DNA of 64,000 nucleotides from Acidiphilium sp. C61 (GTDB taxonomy: Bacteria; Pseudomonadota; Alphaproteobacteria; Acetobacterales; Acetobacteraceae): NCBI RefSeq assembly GCF_902712915.1, contig NZ_CACTIA010000005.1, positions 1,302,001-1,366,000 on the forward strand, written 5' to 3'. The notes below the pieces were generated by a model that had not been told where the DNA came from, ran no database searches, and saw nothing but the letters and a program-made list of their open reading frames with translations. The position numbers were made by a program, and so were the translations under genes. Shown here piece by piece: positions 8,199 to 15,914 of this stretch (its first letter is position 1; each line of letters begins with the position of its first letter).

Positions 8199-9004
8199 GC
8201 CAAGGCTCCTGCCGCGCCGGTTCCGGGTATCGCGAGCGTGCCGGTGATGGCGCCGACCACCTGCTCCGGCGTAACCTCGCTCTTGCGGGCCTGCATCACC
8301 GTGGCGCCGAGGCGCAGCACGGCGATATTGTCCGCCACCTGAAACACGTTCTGCATGTTGTGGGTGATGAGAATGACGCCATAGCCCTGCTCGGCGAGGT
8401 CGCGCACGAGGCGAAGCACCTCCGCCGTCTGGGCGACGCCGAGGGCCGCGGTCGGCTCATCCATGATGACGAGCTTGGAATCCCACAGCACGGCGCGGGC
8501 GATGGCCACCGCCTGGCGCTGCCCGCCGGAGAGCGAGGCCACCGGCGTATCCAGCGCGGGCAGGTTGATCCGCAGCGTCTTCAGCACCCGCCGCGCTTCA
8601 AGCTCCATGTCGACATCGCGCAACACATGCGGGCCAACCGCGGTGGGCGAGCTGACGAGCTCGCGGCCGAGATAGAGATTGGCGCAGATGCCGAGATTAT
8701 CGCAGAGGGCGAGATCCTGATACACGGTCTGGATGCCCAGCGCCGTCGCCTCGGACGGGTGGCGGATCGAGACCGGCCGCCCCTCCAGCAGGATATCCCC
8801 CTCGTCGATCGGCGCGACACCGGCGATCGCCTTGATGGTGGTGGACTTGCCCGCGCCGTTGTCGCCGAGCAGGGCGGTCACCTCGCCACGGCGGACGGTG
8901 AAATTCACGTCGCGCAGGGCGACCACGGCGCCGTAGCGCTTTTGCAGGCCGCGCACCTCAAGCAGGGGTGCTGCGGCGGGTTCAGCCGCGATTGCCGCAC
9001 TCAT
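8195..9004 (-). CDS. Sugar ABC transporter ATP-binding protein, single-domain XylG-like
   Basis: A 269-residue ATPase with one complete nucleotide-binding domain: Walker A GDNGAGKST, Q-loop VYQDLALCDN, signature SLSGGQRQAVAIARA, Walker B KLVIMDEPTA and the H-loop ILITHNMQNV. The start at 9004 follows GGGAGGACGAG; the longer frame is leader. Classical XylG/RbsA proteins of about 500 residues carry two fused domains; this is the half-size form, which would act as a homodimer. It lies between xylF and xylH on the same strand. Confidence 0.87.
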   Translation of the reverse strand: MSAAIAAEPAAAPLLEVRGLQKRYGAVVALRDVNFTVRRGEVTALLGDNGAGKSTTIKAIAGVAPIDEGDILLEGRPVSIRHPSEATALGIQTVYQDLALCDNLGICANLYLGRELVSSPTAVGPHVLRDVDMELEARRVLKTLRINLPALDTPVASLSGGQRQAVAIARAVLWDSKLVIMDEPTAALGVAQTAEVLRLVRDLAEQGYGVILITHNMQNVFQVADNIAVLRLGATVMQARKSEVTPEQVVGAITGTLAIPGTGAAGALA

Positions 9005-9068
9005 CTCTCGTCCTCCCAAGCAAACGGCGGACGCGCGGGGCGTCCGCCGCGCCGTCAATGGTCCCGGA

Positions 9069-10178
9069 TCAGGCGCCGTGAGCCTTGCAGATCTTGCCCT
9101 TGGCAGCCGGACCGACGCAGATCGCCTTCCAGGTCGTATAGCCCGACTTGATCACCGAACCGGCGATATTCGCCTTGGTCACCACCAGCGGCTTCAGCAG
9201 CACCGACGGAACGTCGATCATCTTGTTGTTCACCTTGCCGTTGACGAGGCCGGCCGGCGGCTTCGTGCCGGTCGCCACCGCAACCGCGAGATCGGCCGCC
9301 GCCGCCGCTTCCTCGGGGACGTATTTGAACACCGTCATCGATTGCAGGCCTTCGAGAATGAAGGTCAGGCCGCCATTGGTCGCATCCTGGCCGGTCACCG
9401 GCACCTTGCCGGCAAGGCCCACCGCCTGCAACGCGCGGATCACGCCCGAAGCGGTGCCGTCATTCGCGGCAAGAACGCCATTGACCTTGTTGTGCAGCCG
9501 GGTCAGCGCCTGCTGGCTTTCCTCGAACGCGTTCTGCGGGCTCCAGTTCGGCGTCATCACCGAATAGGCGAGATGCAGCTTGCCCGACTTGAACAGCGGG
9601 CCGAGCACGTTCATCGCGCCCTTGCGGAAGTCGAACGCGTTCGGATCGGTCGGCGCGCCGTTGATCATCATCACGCTGCCGCCGGGCTTGGTGTGCTTCG
9701 CGATATACTCGCCCTGCAGCTCGCCGACCTTCGTGTTGTCGAACGAGACATAGTAATCCGGCTTCGAATCCTGGATCAGCCGGTCATAGGAAATCACCTT
9801 CACGTGGTTGCGCGTGGCGTAGTTCACCACCGCGGCACCGGCCTTGCCGTCGACCGGATCGACGACGAGAACGTCAGCACCGTTCGAGATCGCGGATTCG
9901 GCCTGGTTGAGCTGGGTGTCCGGGCTCGAATTGGCGTTGCTGACGATCAGCTTGGCGTTCGGATCGGCCGCATGCGCCATCTTGATGAACCAGGGCCGGT
10001 CGACCTGCTCGTAGCGGGGGGAGGAATTCTCCGGCAGCAGGAAGGCGATCGTCGTCTTCTTGCTGCTGATCTGGTGCACCGAGGGCTGGGCGACGGACTG
10101 GGCGTGCGCGGCCGTCAGGCCGAAGGCGGCAACCGCCAGCGCGGACGCGGCAATGATCGTCGGGAACGCGATTTTCAT
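9069..10178 (-). CDS. xylF: Xylose-type ABC transporter periplasmic substrate-binding protein
   Basis: A 369-residue periplasmic sugar-binding protein. The start at 10178 follows GAGGAAACACC. A signal peptide is clear (MKIAFPTIIAASALAVAAFG, then an AHA-Q cleavage site). The mature part is a LacI-type periplasmic fold: IAFLLPENSSPRYEQVD, DVLVVDPVDG, MMINGAPTDPNA and VPVTGQDATNGG are close to XylF. It is the first gene of the importer operon. The upstream region (10179-10340) holds AATTAATT near 10240 within about 60 nt of the start and would contain the promoter; no regulator gene is adjacent. Confidence 0.85.
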   Translation of the reverse strand: MKIAFPTIIAASALAVAAFGLTAAHAQSVAQPSVHQISSKKTTIAFLLPENSSPRYEQVDRPWFIKMAHAADPNAKLIVSNANSSPDTQLNQAESAISNGADVLVVDPVDGKAGAAVVNYATRNHVKVISYDRLIQDSKPDYYVSFDNTKVGELQGEYIAKHTKPGGSVMMINGAPTDPNAFDFRKGAMNVLGPLFKSGKLHLAYSVMTPNWSPQNAFEESQQALTRLHNKVNGVLAANDGTASGVIRALQAVGLAGKVPVTGQDATNGGLTFILEGLQSMTVFKYVPEEAAAAADLAVAVATGTKPPAGLVNGKVNNKMIDVPSVLLKPLVVTKANIAGSVIKSGYTTWKAICVGPAAKGKICKAHGA

Positions 10179-10339
10179 GGTGTTTCCTCTTCCAAGATAT
10201 GGTGGATCGAATTCTGGCCCCGGCGTGCCGCGAGGTTCCAATTAATTTGACCCTTGTAGTAAATCGGTTGCTATCGTGAAGCCCGAACCATTGTCAAGCG
10301 GGAAATGCAGACCTGCCCCGACTGCGGGGCCGGCGCGGT

Positions 10340-10579
10340 CTATTGGCGGGGTTCGTCGAGCTCGCGCAGGGCGCCGGAGCGCACGCTCTGCATGGCGTTG
10401 TCGAGGATTCTCAGGATCGCCTCGTCGGGCAGTTCCGCCCCCAGCAGGTTGAGCGCGCCGCCAAGCAGGGCCGAGGCGATGGCGATGGTCGGGATCTCCT
10501 TCTCGACCATGCGATGAACCAGCTGGTCGATGACCTGGCCGGCTTCGAGAATCTGCGCCTCGGTGGCTTGATGCTGCAT
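10340..10579 (-). CDS. Small hypothetical protein (79 aa)
   Basis: A 79-residue mostly helical acidic protein without signal peptide or cysteines. I choose the ATG at 10579 because GGAAG lies seven bases upstream; an ATG at 10600 lacks a ribosome site. It starts 46 nt after the stop of the ABC exporter on the same strand and may be the second gene of that transcript. Residues such as AIASALLGGALNLLG suggest an amphipathic helix. I do not recognise the family. The large frame continuing upstream into the exporter gene is only a shadow. Confidence 0.55.
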   Translation of the reverse strand: MQHQATEAQILEAGQVIDQLVHRMVEKEIPTIAIASALLGGALNLLGAELPDEAILRILDNAMQSVRSGALRELDEPRQ

Positions 10580-10625
10580 CGGCTTGCTTCCTTGTGTCAT
10601 GAAATCGTGATGTCGTCCGGCCGCA

Positions 10626-12497
10626 TCAGGCCGGGGTTGCCGCGGAGCCGAGCGGCAGCTCGCGGGTGCGCGGGCCGGTCGCCAACCCCTGCTCGGCCGA
10701 GGCCGCCTCGATCTGCTCGGACTGCGCCGCCCACATCGCGGCATAGATGCCGCCCGCGGCGAGCAGCGAGGCATGGGTGCCGCGCTCGACGATGTTGCCA
10801 TCGCGCAGGACAAGGATCTCGTCGGCGTCGATCACCGTGGACAGGCGATGGGCGATCACCAGCGTGGTGCGGTCGCGCGCGACCTGCCGCAGCGCGGCCC
10901 CGATATCCTGCTCCGTCGCGGTATCGAGGGCGCTGGTCGCCTCGTCGAGGATGAGCAGGCGCGGGTCCTTGAGGATGGTGCGGGCGATGGCGACGCGCTG
11001 CTTCTCGCCGCCCGACAGTTTCAGGCCGCGCTCGCCCACCGTGGTCGCATAACCCTGCGGCAGCGACATGATGAAATCGTGGATCTGCGCGAGGCGCGCC
11101 GCCCGCTCGACCTCCGCATCCGACGCCCCGGGGTGGCCATAGGCGATGTTGTAGCGGATGCTGTCGTTGAACAGCACGGTGTCCTGCGGCACGACGCCGA
11201 TCGCCCCGCGCAGGCTCGCCTGGGTCAGGTCGCGGACGTCGATGCCATCGACCAGCACCTCCCCCTCGCTCACGTCATAGAAGCGGAACAGCAGCCGCGA
11301 GATGGTCGACTTGCCCGACCCCGTCGGCCCGACCAGGGCGATCTTGCGGCCCGGCTCGGCGCGGAACGAGATCCCGTGGAGGATTTCGCGGTCCGGGCTG
11401 TAGCCGAAGCGGACATCGACGAACTCGACCGGCACGGGAGCCCCCCGCGCCGGCAGCGTCTTCGCATCCGCCCGGTCGGAAATCTCCTGCGGCGTGCGCA
11501 GCAGCGCAAACATCTGCTCCATGTCGACGAGCCCCTGCTTCAGCTCGCGATAGACGAAGCCGACGAAGTTGAGCGGCTGGTAGAGCTGGATCAGGTAGGT
11601 GTTCACCAGCACGAACTGGCCGACATTCAGCCGCCCGGCGACGACGCCGTTCGCCGCCATCAGCATCAGCACGGCGAGGCCGGTGGCAATGATCGCGGCC
11701 TGGCCGAGATTGAGCGCGTTGAGCGTGACCTGCGAGCGGACCGCCGCCGTCTCGTAGGCGGCGAGGCTCGCATCGAACCGCACGCTCTCATGCGCCTCGT
11801 TGCCGAAATACTTCACCGTCTCGAAATTCAGCAGGCTGTCGATCGCTTTTGTCTGGGCGGCGTTGTCGGTCTCGTTCATCTGCCGGCGGAACTTGATGCG
11901 CCAGGAGGTGAAGCCGAAGGTGAAGGCGAGATAGCCGCCCACCGCGGCGAGCGTGATCGCGGCATAGGCCCAGTTGAACATGTGCCAGAGAATGCCGACC
12001 GTCAGCAGCAATTCGATCAGCGTCGGCACCACGTTGAACACGGCAAGCCGCAGCACCGTCTGGATGCCGGTGGTCCCGCGCAGGATGACGCGCGAAAGCC
12101 CGCCGGTCTGGCGGTCGAGATGGAAGCGCAGCGAGAGGTTGTGCAGATGCTCGAACGTCTCGCGGCTGATCACCCGTGCCGCGCGCTGCTGCACGGCGGC
12201 GAACAGCGCGTCGCGCAGCTCGCCGAAGCCGGACGAGGCGATGCGCACCAGCGCATAGGCGACAATCAGCGCCGCCGGCACGGCGAGCGGGCCGGCCTTC
12301 GACGAGAGCGCGTCCACCGCCCGCGCATACAGGATCGGAATGACGACGGTCGCCACCTTGGCGAGCACGAGGCAGAGCGAGGCGAGCACGACGCGCAGGC
12401 GCAGGCCGGGCTCGCGCCGCGGCCAGAGATAGGGCAGCAGTGAACGCACCGTCGCGAGGCTGCTTTCACTCTTGGCAATGTCTAATGTTCGGGCCAT
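10626..12497 (-). CDS. Atm1/HMT1-type ABC exporter (fused permease-ATPase)
   Basis: A 623-residue half-transporter with an N-terminal six-helix exporter domain (about residues 20-320) and a C-terminal ATPase: Walker A GPTGSGKST, signature LSGGEKQRVAIART, Walker B LLILDEATSALD and H-loop IAHRLSTV. The permease part contains FNVVPTLIELLLTVGIL and FLHLDRQTGGLSR-like segments typical of Atm1/HMT1 proteins that export glutathione-linked sulfur species or metal conjugates. The start at 12497 has GGAG immediately before ATG, so it is not strongly supported. A divergent Nudix gene begins 35 nt away; glutathione-related genes lie further on. Confidence 0.85.
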   Translation of the reverse strand: MARTLDIAKSESSLATVRSLLPYLWPRREPGLRLRVVLASLCLVLAKVATVVIPILYARAVDALSSKAGPLAVPAALIVAYALVRIASSGFGELRDALFAAVQQRAARVISRETFEHLHNLSLRFHLDRQTGGLSRVILRGTTGIQTVLRLAVFNVVPTLIELLLTVGILWHMFNWAYAAITLAAVGGYLAFTFGFTSWRIKFRRQMNETDNAAQTKAIDSLLNFETVKYFGNEAHESVRFDASLAAYETAAVRSQVTLNALNLGQAAIIATGLAVLMLMAANGVVAGRLNVGQFVLVNTYLIQLYQPLNFVGFVYRELKQGLVDMEQMFALLRTPQEISDRADAKTLPARGAPVPVEFVDVRFGYSPDREILHGISFRAEPGRKIALVGPTGSGKSTISRLLFRFYDVSEGEVLVDGIDVRDLTQASLRGAIGVVPQDTVLFNDSIRYNIAYGHPGASDAEVERAARLAQIHDFIMSLPQGYATTVGERGLKLSGGEKQRVAIARTILKDPRLLILDEATSALDTATEQDIGAALRQVARDRTTLVIAHRLSTVIDADEILVLRDGNIVERGTHASLLAAGGIYAAMWAAQSEQIEAASAEQGLATGPRTRELPLGSAATPA

Positions 12498-12531
12498 CTC
12501 CGGCAGATGGCATGTGAGACGCGGATTGCAA

Positions 12532-13389
12532 ATGGCGAGTAGTGCTGAGCAGGTATCGGCGGGGTTGCTGGCGCGCATCGCCGAATGCCGGACGGCGGTG
12601 CTGCCCGGGCAGCGGACACCGCTTCTGATCGGCGAGGCGCCGGTCGGCTATGTCGGCGCCGCACTCGCCGCCGACATGGGCGATTATGCGCGCCCGCATC
12701 CCGGCGGGCTGAGCATTCTGCCGGAGGTCGCCGCGCGGCTGAACGATATCGCGACCCCGCTCGGCCCGGCGCACGGCTTCCGCACCCGCGGCGAACTGTT
12801 CGACGTCCGCGCCCGGATCGACGGTCCGGTGCTGGCGACGCTGGACCGCGGCGCGCTGCCCGCCTTCGGCGTCATCGGCGTCGGCGTGCACCTCAATGGA
12901 TATGTCCAGCGGGCGGACGGGCCGCATCTGTGGATCGGCCGGCGCAGCCCGACCAAGAAGCTCGATCCCGGCAAGCTCGACAATCTGGTGGGCGGCGGCG
13001 TGTCCGCCGGCATGGGCGCGTTCGACACGCTGGCCAAGGAAGCGGCCGAGGAGGCCAGCATCCCCCCCGCCGTGATCGCCCGGGCGCGGCCCGTCGCGCG
13101 GATCGCCTATGACATGGAGCGCCCGGAAGGGCTCCGGCGCGACCTGCTGGTCTGCTACGATCTGGAGCTGGACCCGGATTTCCGCCCCGAGGCGGCGGAT
13201 GGCGAGGTCGAATCCTTCACCCTGATCCCGGCGCGCGAGATGATCGGGATCATCGCCGGGACCGACGAGGTGAAATTCAACGTCAACCTCGTGCTGATCG
13301 ACTTCCTGCTCCGCCACGGCGTGCTCGGCGATCCCCACGGGCGGCTGCGCGCGGCGCTCGCCGCCCATCCGCCTTCCGCCGGAGACTGA
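12532..13389 (+). CDS. Nudix hydrolase with N-terminal DUF4743 domain (Tnr3-like)
   Basis: A 285-residue protein with an N-terminal domain (about 1-115) and a Nudix domain (about 115-265), as in the Nudix part of yeast thiamin pyrophosphokinase Tnr3 and its bacterial relatives. The Nudix box is off-consensus: GGGVSAGMGAFDTLAKEAAEE has Gly where the first Glu of GX5E is expected and Lys in place of the Arg of REUXEE. This deviation is a feature of that family as I know it, whose members hydrolyse damaged thiamin diphosphate forms; the function here is inferred. The gene is divergent from the ABC exporter. A solo hairpin repeat follows its stop. Confidence 0.78.
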   Translation: MASSAEQVSAGLLARIAECRTAVLPGQRTPLLIGEAPVGYVGAALAADMGDYARPHPGGLSILPEVAARLNDIATPLGPAHGFRTRGELFDVRARIDGPVLATLDRGALPAFGVIGVGVHLNGYVQRADGPHLWIGRRSPTKKLDPGKLDNLVGGGVSAGMGAFDTLAKEAAEEASIPPAVIARARPVARIAYDMERPEGLRRDLLVCYDLELDPDFRPEAADGEVESFTLIPAREMIGIIAGTDEVKFNVNLVLIDFLLRHGVLGDPHGRLRAALAAHPPSAGD

Positions 13390-13413
13390 CGCGCGGCCGG
13401 CGGGCGAGAGTCA

Positions 13414-13449
13414 GAGCATCATCCGATCCAATCGGATCGGAAAGTGCTC
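13414..13449. repeat. Solo hairpin repeat, chimeric ends
   Basis: A 36-bp hairpin that begins like the left hairpin (GAGCATCATCCGATC) and ends like the right one (CGGATCGGAAAGTGCTC), as if the middle of a full element had been lost between the shared ATCCGATC motifs. The right end is followed by TA, which with the preceding C gives the TAG stop of the GST gene. The left flank is CA, not TA. It lies between convergent genes. Confidence 0.8.
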
Positions 13450-14117
13450 TAGAAATCCAGATCGGCGTAATGCGGCGGCGGGGTGAAGCCGGAAACCCGG
13501 TCGTTCAGCAGCGGCCGAAACGCCGGGCGGGACTTGATCCGCGCATACCATTCCCGCGCCGCCGGGTTCACCGACCAGTCGACATCGCCGATGAAGTCGA
13601 GAGCCGAGAGCTGTGACGCGGCGGCGAAATCGGCGAGCGAGAGATTGGCGCCGGCCAGATATTTCCGCCGCTCGGCGAGAAAGCCGATATGGCCGAGATG
13701 CGCGCGCAGCGCCGCATACCCCTCGCGGATGCGCGTGGGATCGGGCGCGCCGCGCTTGGCCGCCGGCTTCATCACCTTCTCGTACAGCAGGTTGCGCGAG
13801 ACTTCGGTGGCGAAACGCTCGTCGAACCAGGCGGTGACCGCGCGAATCTCGGCGCGTTCGGCAAGGGTCCGCCCGATCAGCGAAATGTCCGGATAGGCCT
13901 CGTCGAGATATTCGCAGATCGCATTCGAATGCGGCACCACCAGCCCGTTTTCCTCGACCAGGGTGGGCACCGTGCCCGCCGGGTTCATCGCCAGGTATTC
14001 CGGCCGGCGTTCCCAGGTCTTTTCCAGCTTGAGTTCGAAGGGCAGCCGCTTTTCGGCCAGCACGAGCCTGACCTTGCGGGCAAAGGGCGAAAGCGGGAGA
14101 TGATGGAGAATGCGCAT
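13449..14117 (-). CDS. Glutathione S-transferase family protein
   Basis: A 222-residue GST with an N-terminal thioredoxin-like domain (MRILHHLPLSPFARKVRLVL, with S/P-F-A-R-K at the glutathione site), the cis-Pro segment GTVPTLVEE and S-NAICEYLDE in the expected order, and an all-helical C-terminal domain (LSLADFAAASQLSALDF). It probably conjugates or reduces electrophiles with glutathione in the cytosol. The stop codon is supplied by the hairpin repeat. It is transcribed away from the divergent sulfite-dehydrogenase-like gene. Confidence 0.85.
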   Translation of the reverse strand: MRILHHLPLSPFARKVRLVLAEKRLPFELKLEKTWERRPEYLAMNPAGTVPTLVEENGLVVPHSNAICEYLDEAYPDISLIGRTLAERAEIRAVTAWFDERFATEVSRNLLYEKVMKPAAKRGAPDPTRIREGYAALRAHLGHIGFLAERRKYLAGANLSLADFAAASQLSALDFIGDVDWSVNPAAREWYARIKSRPAFRPLLNDRVSGFTPPPHYADLDF

Positions 14118-14258
14118 GCAGGCCGGTTATCGCAGGACCGCAGGGCTGTGCAAGACCGCTGACGCACCGGGATGAAAATTACAATTCCGTCGCGCGGGAG
14201 ATACAAACCGGGCGCAGCCTCGCCGCATCAGGAAGAATCGTGATGAGCGAGGCAGACG

Positions 14259-15515
14259 ATGAGCGAGACAGACAGGGATGCGCCAGCGTCCCACGCCATG
14301 ACACAATCGCGCCGGTCGGCGCTCGCCGGCGGGGCCGCCATCGCTGTGCTTGCCGCCCTGCCCCGCGGGGCGCGCGGCGCGACCGTCACCCTGCCCTTCG
14401 GCAACGGCGAACGACCGCTCGTGCCGGCTGGAACCTTTCCGCAAAAGGGCGAGATGATCCTCCAGCGCACGCGGCCGCCCTTGCTGGAAACGCCCTTCGC
14501 CGTGTTTGGCGACAATCTCTACACGCCGAACGACCTCGCCTTCGTGCGCTGGCATCTCGGCGACATGCCGACCTCGGTCGATCCCGCGACCTACCGGCTG
14601 CGGATCGGCGGCGCGGTGCGGCGGCCCTACGAGCTGACACTGGAAGACCTCGTGCGCGGCTTTCCCCATCGCCGTCTCGCGGCGGTGAACCAGTGCGCCG
14701 GCAACAGCCGCGGGCTCATCGAGCCGCGGGTGGCGGGTGCGCAATGGGGGAACGGCGCGATGTTCAACGCGATCTGGACCGGCGTGCCCCTGCGCGCGCT
14801 GCTCGCCCGCGCCGGGGTCAGCCCGAAGGCCACCCATGTCGCGTTCCGCAGCCTCGAATCGGGCGGCATCTTCCCGCCCGATATCCAGTTCGAAAAGGCG
14901 CTGCCGCTCCGCCGGGCGAATGACGGCGTCACCATGGTCGCCTTCCGCATGAACGGCGCCTACCTGCCGCTGCTCAACGGCTATCCGCTGCGCCTGGTCG
15001 TGCCCGGCTGGTTCTCGACCTACTGGATGAAGATGCTCACCGAGATCGAGGTGCTCGAACATCCCTCGACCGATTTCTGGATGGCCAAGGCCTATCGCAT
15101 CCCCGACCGGCCGGATGGCGGGATGCGTCCGGACGAAACCGGGGTGAAGATGGTCCCGATCGGGCCGATGCGCCCGCGCAGTTTCTTCACCGGCATCGCG
15201 AACGGCGCCCGCGTGCCGACGTCCGGCGCGCTCACGCTGCGCGGCTTCGGCTTCGGCGGCAACGCCGCCCTCCGCGCGATCGACATCTCAGAAGACGCCG
15301 GCGCAAGCTGGCGCCCGGCCACGCTCGGGCCGGATCACGGCCCTTACGGCTTCCGCGAATGGCACGCCGTCGCGCGGTTTCCAAAGGCCGGCGACTACCG
15401 GCTGATGGTGCGGGCGCGCAACGTCGCCGGCCAGATGCAGCCGATGCGCGCGGTCTGGAATCCCGGCGGCTATCTCTACAACCAGGTCGAACATGTCGAT
15501 GTCGTGGCCGGCTGA
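14259..15515 (+). CDS. Sulfite dehydrogenase-like molybdoenzyme (SorA/SoxC type), Tat-exported
   Basis: A 418-residue periplasmic sulfite-oxidase-family enzyme. It starts after GAGGCAGACG. The N-terminus carries a twin-arginine signal (QSRRSALAGGAAIAVLAALP). The molybdenum ligand is probably Cys146 in AVNQCAGNSRG, and the segment YLPLLNGYPLRLVVPGW is typical of the family. The C-terminal third is the dimerisation domain. It should oxidise sulfite to sulfate and pass electrons to a c-type cytochrome. A small cytochrome c is encoded 13 nt downstream, the SorA-SorB arrangement, so the pair is read as one enzyme. Confidence 0.83.
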   Translation: MSETDRDAPASHAMTQSRRSALAGGAAIAVLAALPRGARGATVTLPFGNGERPLVPAGTFPQKGEMILQRTRPPLLETPFAVFGDNLYTPNDLAFVRWHLGDMPTSVDPATYRLRIGGAVRRPYELTLEDLVRGFPHRRLAAVNQCAGNSRGLIEPRVAGAQWGNGAMFNAIWTGVPLRALLARAGVSPKATHVAFRSLESGGIFPPDIQFEKALPLRRANDGVTMVAFRMNGAYLPLLNGYPLRLVVPGWFSTYWMKMLTEIEVLEHPSTDFWMAKAYRIPDRPDGGMRPDETGVKMVPIGPMRPRSFFTGIANGARVPTSGALTLRGFGFGGNAALRAIDISEDAGASWRPATLGPDHGPYGFREWHAVARFPKAGDYRLMVRARNVAGQMQPMRAVWNPGGYLYNQVEHVDVVAG

Positions 15516-15528
15516 AGGAGACCTAGTC

Positions 15529-15879
15529 ATGATCCGCCCCCTCCCGCTCCCCCTCCTGCTCGGCGCCGCGATCGGCCTCCTCGCCTGCGGCACCGCCGCG
15601 CGCGCCGCGCCAGCGGACACCGCCGCCGGCTTCGCGAAACGCACGGTCGACCTGCCCTCGCCCGGCGCGATGTTCTCCGGCACCGGCGCCGCAACCCTGA
15701 ACCGCGACTGCACGATGTGCCACTCCGCCGGCTTCATCGACCGCCAGCCGCCCCTTGCCGCCGCAACCTGGACCGCGGAGGTGAAGAAGATGAAGGCGAT
15801 CTTCGGCGCGCCCTATGCCGAGGCCGACATCCCGGCGATCGTCGATGCCCTGCTGGCGCGGCAGCAGGCCGCGAAATAG
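15529..15879 (+). CDS. Small periplasmic c-type cytochrome, SorB-like
   Basis: A 116-residue cytochrome with a signal peptide (hydrophobic residues 5-20, ARA-AP cleavage) and a single haem site CTMCH at residues 61-65. The distal Met is probably in the KKMKAIFG segment. It lies 13 nt after the sulfite-dehydrogenase-like gene and probably accepts its electrons. The start at 15529 is preferred because it begins the signal peptide; the longer open frame overlaps the previous gene. The TAG stop at 15877-15879 overlaps the edge of a degenerate hairpin repeat. Confidence 0.85.
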   Translation: MIRPLPLPLLLGAAIGLLACGTAARAAPADTAAGFAKRTVDLPSPGAMFSGTGAATLNRDCTMCHSAGFIDRQPPLAAATWTAEVKKMKAIFGAPYAEADIPAIVDALLARQQAAK

Positions 15880-15914
15880 AGCACGTTCCGGTCAGGTGAC
15901 TCCACCTGATCAGC
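15879..15914. repeat. Degenerate solo hairpin repeat
   Basis: It starts TAGAGCACGTTCCG like other copies but then forms a different stem, TCAGGTG-ACTC-CACCTGA. It lies between convergent genes and overlaps or abuts the stop codons of both. Family membership is less certain than for other copies. Confidence 0.5.

Noticed and set aside
10773..12443. A 556-codon plus-strand frame
   Set aside because: Antisense to the Atm1-type exporter, no family motif and shadow-type composition.
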